NCBI RefSeq assembly: GCF_036038375.1
Contig: NZ_CP107935.1
Coordinates: 9,300,001-9,364,000 of the forward strand
DNA from: Streptomyces sp. NBC_00414
GTDB taxonomy: Bacteria; Actinomycetota; Actinomycetes; Streptomycetales; Streptomycetaceae
DNA length: 64,000 nt
Direction of reading: 5' to 3'
Positions within the stretch are counted from its first letter, which is position 1. Each line of letters opens with the position of its first letter. The notes under the pieces were generated by a model. That model worked only from the letters and a program-made list of their open reading frames with translations, did no database searches and was not told the origin of the DNA. The translations under genes were made by a program, and so were the position numbers. This document shows positions 1-6,791 of this stretch, one piece after another.

Positions 1-831
1 CGGACACGTCTGATCCTCCAGCGCCGCCGAGAACAGCGCGGGCGCCCGCCCCCGCGCGGCGAAGTGCACCCCGTCGAAGTACGACAACGTGCGCAGCACC
101 GCCTCCGTACGTCCGCGATGCGTCTTCAGATAGTTCCCGACCTCCCGATACGGATCCCGATCCGTGAGCCGCGTGGCACGCGGGTAGTCACACAGGAACG
201 GCACATCCGGCGCGACCGCCACCAGGTCCGGCACCAGACCTCCCACCGCGATCGAGACACCGCCACCCTGACTCGTACCGACGACGGCCGTCCGCGAGGC
301 GTCGACCAGCGGATGCGAACGCGCGGCCTCCACCGCCCGCACCCCGTCCGTGAACACCCGCCGGTAGTAGTAGTTCTCGGGAGCGTCGATGCCCCGCGTC
401 ATGAACCCTGGGTACGCGGGCACGCTGCCCACCGGGTCGGGGGTGTCACCGCCGCCGCCCCAGGCGCCGCCCTGACCCCGCGTGTCCATCACGAAGTGCG
501 CGAAGCCCGCGGAGGCCCACAGCAGATGGGTGTGCGAGAGGCCGCGCCCGCCGCCGTACCCGATGAACTCCACGACCGCGGGCAGCGGCTCGTCCGCCCC
601 GGCCGGCAGGGTCAGCCAGCCCCGCACCGGGTGACCGCCGAATCCGGCGAACGTGACGTCGTACACCGTCACGTTCCGCAGATGCGTCTCGACCGGCTCG
701 AAGCGGGCGTCCAGGTCGTGCGCGCGCGCCTCCTCCAGCGTCTTTCCCCAGAAGGCGTCGAAGTCCTCGGGCTCGACGGACGCGCTGCGATAGTCCCGGA
801 GCTGATCGAGGGGGAGGTCGAACAAGGCCAT
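1..831 (-). CDS. Acetylxylan esterase / cephalosporin-C deacetylase family (CE7), 5' part only
   Basis: Alpha/beta-hydrolase of the AXE1 (CE7) family, which removes acetyl groups from xylo-oligosaccharides or cephalosporins, normally in the cytoplasm. The 277 visible residues begin MALFDLPLDQLRDYRSASVE. They carry the family's early GYGGGRG segment, the RGQGG motif, and the nucleophile elbow GTSQGGG. No signal peptide is seen. The C-terminal Asp/His part of the triad lies beyond the left edge, so the gene is cut by the window and not necessarily broken. The ATG at 831 follows an AAAGGCGG-like ribosome site. It is divergent from the amidohydrolase at 948, with about 115 bp between them. Confidence 0.88.
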   Translation of the reverse strand, partial: MALFDLPLDQLRDYRSASVEPEDFDAFWGKTLEEARAHDLDARFEPVETHLRNVTVYDVTFAGFGGHPVRGWLTLPAGADEPLPAVVEFIGYGGGRGLSHTHLLWASAGFAHFVMDTRGQGGAWGGGGDTPDPVGSVPAYPGFMTRGIDAPENYYYRRVFTDGVRAVEAARSHPLVDASRTAVVGTSQGGGVSIAVGGLVPDLVAVAPDVPFLCDYPRATRLTDRDPYREVGNYLKTHRGRTEAVLRTLSYFDGVHFAARGRAPALFSAALEDQTCP

Positions 832-947
832 GGAGGACCGCCTTTGCTGCGAATAAGGGTGCGGATGATCCACACCGTACGGGTGGTGTCCGAAGGCCGC
901 CAGGTCATGTCCACGGAGCGGCCGACCGCCCTGGCTACGCTGACGGC

Positions 948-2306
948 ATGCCCTCTGCCCTGGATCTGCTGGTCAAGGACGCCGAACTGCTCGTCGTCGA
1001 CGGAGGGCAGGAGATCCCGGGCGGCTGGGTGGCCGTCACGGACGGCAGGGTCGCCGCCGTGGGCGGGCCCGGAACCGCACCCGAGGCCCGCTCGGTGATC
1101 TCCGCGGCCGGGCGGCTCGTCACCCCCGGACTGATCAACACGCACCACCACATCTACCAGAACCTCACCCGCTCCTACGCGCCCGCGGTCAACGGCTCCC
1201 TCTTCGACTGGCTCACCACGCTCTACCCCCTGTGGGCCGCACTCGACGAGGAGGCCGTCCACGTGTCGGCGTACGTCGGCATCGCCGAGCTTCTGATGGG
1301 CGGCTGCACGACCTCCTCCGACCACCTCTACGTCCACCCCCGCCCGCGCCTCGTCGACGCCGAGATCCGCGCCGCGCGGGACATCGGGTTCCGCTTCCAC
1401 GCCACGCGCGGCTCGATGACCCGGTCCGTGGAGGACGGCGGACTGCCGCCGCGGAGCGTCACCCAGACCGACGAAGAGGTCCTCGCCGACAGCGAACGGC
1501 TGATCAAGGCACACCACGACCCCGAACCCGGCGCGCTGGTACGGGTCGCGCTCGCGCCGTGCTCCCCGTTCTCCGTCACCAAGGAACTGATGACGGCGAC
1601 CGCGGAACTCGCCGAACGGCACGACGTACGCCTGCACACGCACCTCGCCGAGGATCGCGACGAGGACACGTACTGCCTGGAGATGTACGGCTGTCGGCCC
1701 GTCGAGTACTTCGAGGACACGGGCTGGCTGACCGACCGCACCTGGGTCGCCCACTGCATCCATCCGAACGACGCCGAACTGCGGCGCCTCGCCGGCGCGG
1801 GCGTCGGCGTCGCGCACTGCCCCAGCTCCAACATGCTCATCGGCGGCGGTACCGCGCGCGTCCGGGAGATGCGCGAACTGGGACTGCCGGTCGGCATCGG
1901 CTGCGACGGCTCCGCGTCGACGGACCACGCCTCGCTGTGGATGGAGACCCGCGGCGCCCTGCTGCTCGGCCGCTACCGGGACGGACCCGGCGCGATGACC
2001 GCCCGCGACGCCCTCGACATCGCCACCCGCGGTTCGGCCCAATGCCTGGGCCGGGCCGACGAGTTGGGGCATCTCCGGCCGGGTGCCTGCGCCGACCTGG
2101 TGGTCTGGGACCTGCACGAGGTGGCGCTCGCCGGCGCGCTCAGCGACCCCGTCGAGGCCTGGCTGCGCTGCGGGCCCGGCCGCGCCTGGACCACCGTGGT
2201 CGGTGGCCGCGTCCTCGTCGACCGGGGTGAGCCGGTACTGCCCGGACTGCGCGACGCGCTGCGCGAGCACGGGCGTATCGCGCGCCGCATGCAACGCCTC
2301 GGGTGA
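948..2306 (+). CDS. 8-oxoguanine deaminase-like amidohydrolase
   Basis: A 452-residue metal-dependent amidohydrolase of the AtzB/TrzN/8-oxoguanine deaminase group. It probably deaminates an oxidised purine or related aminoheterocycle. Metal ligands are visible in order: the THHH strand-1 motif near residue 65, HTHLAED (strand 5), HCIH (strand 6) and GCDGSAS (strand 8, catalytic Asp). An N- and C-terminal composite beta-sandwich flanks the barrel, and the length is typical. The early INTHHHIYQNLTR segment is the one shared by 8-oxoguanine deaminases. The exact substrate is inferred, and other hydroxy-triazine or guanine-type substrates remain possible. Confidence 0.85.
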   Translation: MPSALDLLVKDAELLVVDGGQEIPGGWVAVTDGRVAAVGGPGTAPEARSVISAAGRLVTPGLINTHHHIYQNLTRSYAPAVNGSLFDWLTTLYPLWAALDEEAVHVSAYVGIAELLMGGCTTSSDHLYVHPRPRLVDAEIRAARDIGFRFHATRGSMTRSVEDGGLPPRSVTQTDEEVLADSERLIKAHHDPEPGALVRVALAPCSPFSVTKELMTATAELAERHDVRLHTHLAEDRDEDTYCLEMYGCRPVEYFEDTGWLTDRTWVAHCIHPNDAELRRLAGAGVGVAHCPSSNMLIGGGTARVREMRELGLPVGIGCDGSASTDHASLWMETRGALLLGRYRDGPGAMTARDALDIATRGSAQCLGRADELGHLRPGACADLVVWDLHEVALAGALSDPVEAWLRCGPGRAWTTVVGGRVLVDRGEPVLPGLRDALREHGRIARRMQRLG

Positions 2307-2498
2307 CGCGTGACGGGCCTCGGCGCCGTGGCGCGGCGGCAGTGACGCGGGTGACGTCCGCGACCGGGCAGCTCCATCCGGACGTTTTCCACGGACGCCG
2401 GACGAGCGGCCCAACTCCACGCTGCGACCGCGCCGTTCACCGGTTACGGTGAGAGACCGGGAGATGACGTCCCGTCGGCTCCCGATGTGGAGGGGCAC

Positions 2499-4265
2499 AT
2501 GAGCGGGGGCGGGAACAGGAAAGGGAAAGGGAACGGGGAGAACGGCCGCGCAGAACGCGACCGGGGGGCACGGGAGCAGCTGCCGAAGCTGCGGCTCGAC
2601 GAACTGCTCGACGAGCTCCAGGGGCGTATCGAGACCGTCCGCGGCACCCGGGACCGGCTGCAGGGACTCCTCGAAGCCGTCCTGTCCGTGGGCCGCGAAC
2701 TGGACCTCGCACAGGTGCTGCGCCGGATCGTCGAGGCCGCGATCGTGCTGGTCGACGCGGAGTACGGCGCCCTCGGCGTCATCGGACAGCAGCGACAGCT
2801 CGACCAGTTCGTGCCCGTGGGCATCAGCGACGAGGAATGGGCGCTGATCGGTGAACTGCCGTCCGGGCACGGCCTGCTCGGCGAACTCATCCGGTGCCCC
2901 GAACCGCTGCGGCTCGCCGAACTCTCCGGCCACGCGGCGTCCTCGGGCTTCCCGCCGCACCACCCGCCGATGCACACCTTTCTCGGCGTACCGATCAGCG
3001 TCCGCGACACGGTCTTCGGCAATCTCTATCTCACCGAGAAGCGCGGCGGCGGGGAGTTCGACCCCGAGGACGAGGCCGTCCTGTCGACGCTGGCCGTGGC
3101 GGCCGGTGTGGCCATCGAGAACGCCCGCCTCTACGAACAGGTCAGACTGCGCGAGCGCTGGCTGGAGGCCGGCGCCGAGATCACCAGCGAACTGCTGTCG
3201 AACGTGCCCGAGGAACAGGTCCTCGGGGTGATGCTGGAACGTGCCCGGGAGATCACCGCGGCCGATCTCGGCGTCGTCGACCTGGTCGTGGAGGGCACCG
3301 GCGACCTGCGCGGGGCGCTGGCGCGCGGCCAGCAGGCCGAGGCCCATCTGCACCTGCTGCTGCCACGGCAGGGCACCTTCGCGGGCGCTGCGCTGACGGC
3401 GGGCACCCTCGTCACCACGGCCGACGTCCGCAAGGACAAGCGGATCACCTTCGGGCCCGACCGCTGGGACGGACTGGGACCCGCCGTGGCCGTGCCCCTG
3501 GGAACGAACGACGGACTGCGCGGGGTCCTGATGCTGGCCCGAGGCGCGGGCCGCCCGCCGTTCAACGAGCTGGAGGCCACGTCGCTCCTCAACTTCGCCG
3601 GGCAGGCCGCGCTCGCCATGGAGCTGGCGGACCGGCGCCGGGACGCCGAGCAGATGAGCCTGCTGGAGGACCGTGACCGCATCGCCCGCGACCTGCACGA
3701 CCTGGCGATCCAGCGGCTGTTCGCGACGGGCATGACCCTGCAGAGCGCACAGCGGTTCGTCCAGCATCCGCAGGCCGCCGAGCGTCTCGGCCGGGCCGTC
3801 GACGACCTCGACACCACCATCAAGATCATCAGGTCCACCATCTTCGGCCTGCGCGCCCACGAGACCGCGGCCGTGGGGCTGCGCGTCCGGGTCGTGCGCG
3901 CCCTGGAGGAAGCGGGCGCGGTCCTCGGCTTCACACCGTCCCTGCGGATGGAGGGGCTGCTCGACGTCGACGTACCCGGTGAGGTCGCCGAGGACGCCGT
4001 GGCCGTCGTGGGCGAGGCGCTCACCAACGTCGCCCGGCACGCGGGCGCCACCGCGGTGGACGTCGCCCTCGTTGTGCGCGACGGCCACCTCACGCTCACC
4101 GTCACCGACGACGGCACGGGGATGCCGGACGGGAGGGGCGGCCGGCGCAGCGGCCTGCGCAACCTCGCGGAGCGGGCCCGACGCCGAGGCGGAGAACTGC
4201 TGGTGACGAACGGTCAGGAGAGCGGTACGAGGCTCGCGTGGCGGGTGCCCCTGGAAGTGCGCTGA
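2499..4265 (+). CDS. DevS/OsdK-like sensor histidine kinase with two GAF domains
   Basis: Soluble 588-residue kinase: a charged N-terminus, GAF-A (about 50-200), GAF-B (about 215-370), a HisKA_3 dimerisation helix with phospho-acceptor His400 in RDLHD, and an HATPase_c domain (NVARHAG N-box, DDGTGMP G-box). No transmembrane segment is present. GAF-A contains HHPPMH (His154-His159), the region that supplies the haem ligand in mycobacterial DevS/DosT, so haem-based oxygen or redox sensing is likely. Only one cysteine (in RCPEPLR) is present, so a four-cysteine iron-sulfur sensor is unlikely. The ATG at 2499 is preceded by GGAGGGG; an in-frame GTG at 2487 is the alternative. It is convergent with the cognate regulator, 18 bp apart. 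Confidence 0.92.
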   Translation: MSGGGNRKGKGNGENGRAERDRGAREQLPKLRLDELLDELQGRIETVRGTRDRLQGLLEAVLSVGRELDLAQVLRRIVEAAIVLVDAEYGALGVIGQQRQLDQFVPVGISDEEWALIGELPSGHGLLGELIRCPEPLRLAELSGHAASSGFPPHHPPMHTFLGVPISVRDTVFGNLYLTEKRGGGEFDPEDEAVLSTLAVAAGVAIENARLYEQVRLRERWLEAGAEITSELLSNVPEEQVLGVMLERAREITAADLGVVDLVVEGTGDLRGALARGQQAEAHLHLLLPRQGTFAGAALTAGTLVTTADVRKDKRITFGPDRWDGLGPAVAVPLGTNDGLRGVLMLARGAGRPPFNELEATSLLNFAGQAALAMELADRRRDAEQMSLLEDRDRIARDLHDLAIQRLFATGMTLQSAQRFVQHPQAAERLGRAVDDLDTTIKIIRSTIFGLRAHETAAVGLRVRVVRALEEAGAVLGFTPSLRMEGLLDVDVPGEVAEDAVAVVGEALTNVARHAGATAVDVALVVRDGHLTLTVTDDGTGMPDGRGGRRSGLRNLAERARRRGGELLVTNGQESGTRLAWRVPLEVR

Positions 4266-4283
4266 GTGGCGGGCGCGTTCGCC

Positions 4284-4982
4284 CTACCGCTCGCCCTTCC
4301 ACCGCGGGGGCGGCAGATGCGCCGCGAGCACCGCCGCCTGGATGCGCCGTTCCACGCCCAGTTTGGCCAGCAGCCGGGAGATGCCGTTCTTGACGGTCTT
4401 CTCGGAGAGGTAGAGCCGCTGGCCGATCTGCCGGTTGGTGAGCCCCTCTCCGATGAGGACGAGGAACTCGCGCTCGCGATCCGAGAGGCCCGCCGACCGC
4501 GCGTCGTCGGGGGCCGCGCCACTGGCCGCCGGGGCGCGCAGGGTGTTCATGAGCCGGGCGGTGGTCGCCGGGTCCAGCATCGACTGACCCGCCCCGACCG
4601 TGCGGACCGCCGAGATCAGGTCGGACCCCTTGATCTGCTTGAGGACGTAGCCGGCCGCCCCTGCCATGATCGCGTCGAGCAGCGCGTCGTCGTCATCGAA
4701 GGACGTCAGTATCAGACAGGCCAACTCGGGCATCCGGGAACGCAGTTCACGGCAGACGGTGATCCCGTCGCTGTCGGGGAGCCGGACGTCCAGGATCGCC
4801 ACGTCGGGCCGCAGCGCCGGTCCGCGTACCAGCGCCTGGGCACCGGTGGCGGCCTCCCCGACCACCTCCATGTCGGGCTCGGCGTCCAGCAGATCGTGCA
4901 GTCCCCGGCGCACCACCTCGTGGTCGTCGAGAAGGAAGATCCGGACGGGTGCGCTGCCGGGCACGTTCTGACGTTCGGCCAT
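4284..4982 (-). CDS. DevR/OsdR-like NarL-family response regulator
   Basis: A 232-residue two-domain regulator. The receiver domain has acidic DD at 19-20, phospho-acceptor Asp65 in ILDVRLPD, a Thr in LTSF and the Lys of VLKQ. A LuxR-type C-terminal helix-turn-helix follows, with SEKTVKNGISRLLAKLG, very close to the DNA-recognition helix of mycobacterial DevR (DosR). It is the presumed partner of the kinase at 2499, although the two genes converge instead of forming an operon. I chose the ATG at 4982 (AGGGAG upstream); a longer form starting at 5030 is possible. A GGGCC-N5-GTCCC box lies 67-81 bp upstream of the start, which suggests autoregulation. Confidence 0.92.
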   Translation of the reverse strand: MAERQNVPGSAPVRIFLLDDHEVVRRGLHDLLDAEPDMEVVGEAATGAQALVRGPALRPDVAILDVRLPDSDGITVCRELRSRMPELACLILTSFDDDDALLDAIMAGAAGYVLKQIKGSDLISAVRTVGAGQSMLDPATTARLMNTLRAPAASGAAPDDARSAGLSDREREFLVLIGEGLTNRQIGQRLYLSEKTVKNGISRLLAKLGVERRIQAAVLAAHLPPPRWKGER

Positions 4983-5047
4983 GACCACGACTCCCTGGCA
5001 TCTGGGCTGTCCCGACCGAGCGTCGCGCACCGGGCGGGACGCCCGAC

Positions 5048-5064
5048 AGGGCCGAACGGTCCCC
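5048..5064. promoter_or_regulatory. Candidate OsdR/DevR box 1
   Basis: AGGGCCGAACGGTCCCC. It is an imperfect inverted repeat, and the core GGGCC-N5-GTCCC at 5049-5063 recurs at 5617 and 5646. It sits upstream of the regulator gene (start 4982). DevR boxes of mycobacteria are GGGAC-N4-GTCCC palindromes, so the resemblance is clear but the spacer differs. Function is inferred. Confidence 0.55.
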
Positions 5065-5073
5065 TTCGGTCGC

Positions 5074-5538
5074 TCAGCGGGAAGCGCCGCTGCCGTAGGG
5101 GGCGTACAGGTCGAGCAGGCGCGTGCGCGTGGCGTGCAGGCGCCGGGCGAGCACCCGGCCGACCCACTGCCCGACCGCCGTGCCGAGGGCCGGGTCGGAC
5201 TGGCACATCAGGCGCACGGTCGACGCGTCCAGTTCGTGCGCGTCGACCGGCGACACGGCCTCCGCGCCCAACTGCCACACGTAGGGCGGGAACAGCCAGG
5301 ACCAGCCGACGAGTTCACCGAAGCCGAGGGTGTCGATCACGGGGGAGGGGCGGCCGGGAACGCGCAGGTCGAGCGCCACGGATCCGGTCCGCACGATCCA
5401 GAAGTGGTCGGCCCGCCCTCCTTCCTCGAAGATCCGCGTGCCCGGCGGGAAGGACACTTCCCGGGCGAGCCGCATCAGGCGGTGCATCTGCTCGGCGGGC
5501 AGGGCCTCGGACAGGCGTGGAGTGGAGGTTGCGAGCAT
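5074..5538 (-). CDS. Cyclic-nucleotide-binding-fold (cNMP/CRP sensor) domain protein
   Basis: A 154-residue protein consisting almost entirely of a cNMP-binding beta-roll: FPPGTRIFEEG near residue 35, then FGELVGWSWLFPP in place of the phosphate-binding cassette. The cassette lacks the usual R-A arginine, and no helix-turn-helix follows, so it is neither a classical cAMP binder nor a transcription factor. It probably works as a small sensor or scaffold protein. Stand-alone domains of this kind occur in actinobacterial dormancy regulons. The ATG at 5538 has AAGGGG six bases upstream; a longer in-frame reading to 6051 is unlikely because it would cross the low-complexity repeat. Two candidate OsdR boxes lie 79-123 bp upstream. 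Confidence 0.8.
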   Translation of the reverse strand: MLATSTPRLSEALPAEQMHRLMRLAREVSFPPGTRIFEEGGRADHFWIVRTGSVALDLRVPGRPSPVIDTLGFGELVGWSWLFPPYVWQLGAEAVSPVDAHELDASTVRLMCQSDPALGTAVGQWVGRVLARRLHATRTRLLDLYAPYGSGASR

Positions 5539-5615
5539 GCGGGTCCCCTTTCTGGAGTGCCGCGAACATCGCGTCGGGACACCTCCAGGGTCCAGGACGC
5601 CGCCCCTTCGGGACA

Positions 5616-5632
5616 GGGGCCAACAGGTCCCC
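5616..5632. promoter_or_regulatory. Candidate OsdR/DevR box 2
   Basis: GGGGCCAACAGGTCCCC has the same 17-base layout and the same single arm mismatch as box 1. It lies upstream of the cNMP-domain gene. Its core begins 29 bp from the core of box 3, close to three helical turns, as expected for cooperative tandem sites. Confidence 0.55.
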
Positions 5633-5644
5633 TCCCAGGCCTGA

Positions 5645-5661
5645 TGGGCCCGAACGTCCCG
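5645..5661. promoter_or_regulatory. Candidate OsdR/DevR box 3
   Basis: TGGGCCCGAACGTCCCG contains GGGCC at 5646-5650 and GTCCC at 5656-5660. It is the outer member of a tandem pair with box 2, upstream of the cNMP-domain gene that starts at 5538. Confidence 0.5.
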
Positions 5662-5683
5662 GCTGGGCGGGCCGTTCTCTCCG

Positions 5684-5747
5684 CCGCCGAGCCGCCGAGC
5701 CGCCGAGCCGCCGGGCCGCCGGGCCGCCGGGCCGCCGGGCCGCCGAG
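5684..5747. repeat. Eight tandem copies of an 8-bp unit (CCGCCGAG / CCGCCGGG)
   Basis: Eight head-to-tail octamers: three CCGCCGAG, four CCGCCGGG and one CCGCCGAG. They lie just downstream of the Rv1733c-family gene (stop 5783, minus strand) and upstream of the candidate boxes of the cNMP-domain gene. Such short units can change copy number by slippage. Confidence 0.9.
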
Positions 5748-5782
5748 GGGTGGAGGCGTGGAGCCGCCGCCCGTCCGAGCCG

Positions 5783-6397
5783 TCAGGTCCGGTGCCGCGC
5801 CCATTCGGGCCCCGTGCGGGCCCACTCCTGCTCCCACTCGGCCAGTCGGCGTCGTGCGGCGACCCGTCGTACCAGGGCGTGCAGGGCCAGCACGCCGGCC
5901 GCGGCCAGCCCCGCACCGCAGGCGCCCACCGCCAGCGTGTGCTGCCAGACCACCGTGCCGCTCGTCGGGGCGGGCACGATCCGGTCCCGCCAATCCAGCC
6001 AGACGTACGTGTGGTCGCCCACCCCGGCCCCGGCGGGCACCCGGGTCTCACCCGTACGCGTCCGCTCGCCCGGCTCGGCCCAGCGGACGGTCACCCGCTG
6101 CACCGGCCGCCGGTCTCCCTCCGCACGGGGCGCGGAGGAGGGCGCGCTCTCGACGACCGTCGCGAGCACCCTGTGGCGTTCGGCCCGCTGCTCCGCCGCC
6201 GTGGACCGCGCCCCGTCGTACGCCCACCAGCCCGCGGCGAGCCCGGCCAGTGGCGCGCCGGCCCACAGCACGGCGGTGACGACCATCGCGGTCCACACCT
6301 CCACCACGTCCGAACGGCGGCGCAGCGGATTGTGCCGCCCATGCCGCCCGATCACCTGCGTCCGCAACACCCGCGCCCGCACCTTCCGAGTCCGCAT
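5783..6397 (-). CDS. Rv1733c-family membrane protein
   Basis: A 204-residue protein with two predicted membrane helices: about residues 33-58, and about 150-180 (LAVGACGAGLAAAGVLALHALV). The N-terminus is Arg-rich and the domain between the helices would lie outside. This layout matches the Rv1733c family, whose founder is a DosR-regulated antigen of Mycobacterium tuberculosis. Biochemical function is unknown. The ATG at 6397 (MRTRKVRARV) has GGAGG six bases upstream and is preferred over 6415. It is divergent from phosphoketolase, with about 390 bp and a candidate OsdR box between them. Confidence 0.82.
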   Translation of the reverse strand: MRTRKVRARVLRTQVIGRHGRHNPLRRRSDVVEVWTAMVVTAVLWAGAPLAGLAAGWWAYDGARSTAAEQRAERHRVLATVVESAPSSAPRAEGDRRPVQRVTVRWAEPGERTRTGETRVPAGAGVGDHTYVWLDWRDRIVPAPTSGTVVWQHTLAVGACGAGLAAAGVLALHALVRRVAARRRLAEWEQEWARTGPEWARHRT

Positions 6398-6791
6398 GTC
6401 CCGCCTCCTCAGCACCCGCGACCGTCCCGAGCCGCAGTACTCGCGACCGTTCCGTGTCGCCCCAGGTCACCGCCGCCGACCGGCTCGGACTTCGCGTCGC
6501 GTCCTCACCGCTGTCGCCTCCCGTACCGCTGTACGCCGTCCGTGTGCCCCGAGAAGGCCGAACGGACCCCTCCAGGGGCCGGTTTGCCACTCCCGCCCGG
6601 CCGACGGCCGGTGCGAGCGTCACGAGAGCCGCCCGGAGCAGGGCCGGCCACCGGACACGAACGGCCGAACAACGGGTCCGTACACGACTGATCGGCGCCT
6701 CATGTGGAACCCGCGTCCCATCCCCTCGGAACTCCCGGAACACCCGGAACCGTCCGAACCCCCGGAAGCATCGGAACAGGAGTCCCTCACC
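6398..6791. other. Divergent intergenic region between Rv1733c-family gene and phosphoketolase
   Basis: No convincing gene lies here. Two near-identical CGCGACCGTCCCG / CGCGACCGTTCCG segments about 27 bp apart (near 6418-6455) and a candidate OsdR box at 6554-6570 are present. The phosphoketolase frame runs open through the region, including an ATG at 6702, but no start has a better ribosome site than 6792. Confidence 0.6.
6554..6570. promoter_or_regulatory. Candidate OsdR/DevR box 4 (weaker)
   Basis: AAGGCCGAACGGACCCC is identical to box 1 at 14 of 17 positions. Twenty-one bases further on, GGGCC at 6576-6580 is followed five bases later by GCCAC, a poor second site. It is placed between the divergent Rv1733c-family gene and phosphoketolase. 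Confidence 0.45.

Noticed and set aside
669..4088. Very long minus-strand open frame opposite the amidohydrolase and kinase genes
   Set aside because: Arg/Gly/His-rich text without domains; a typical high-GC shadow of two well-supported plus-strand genes.
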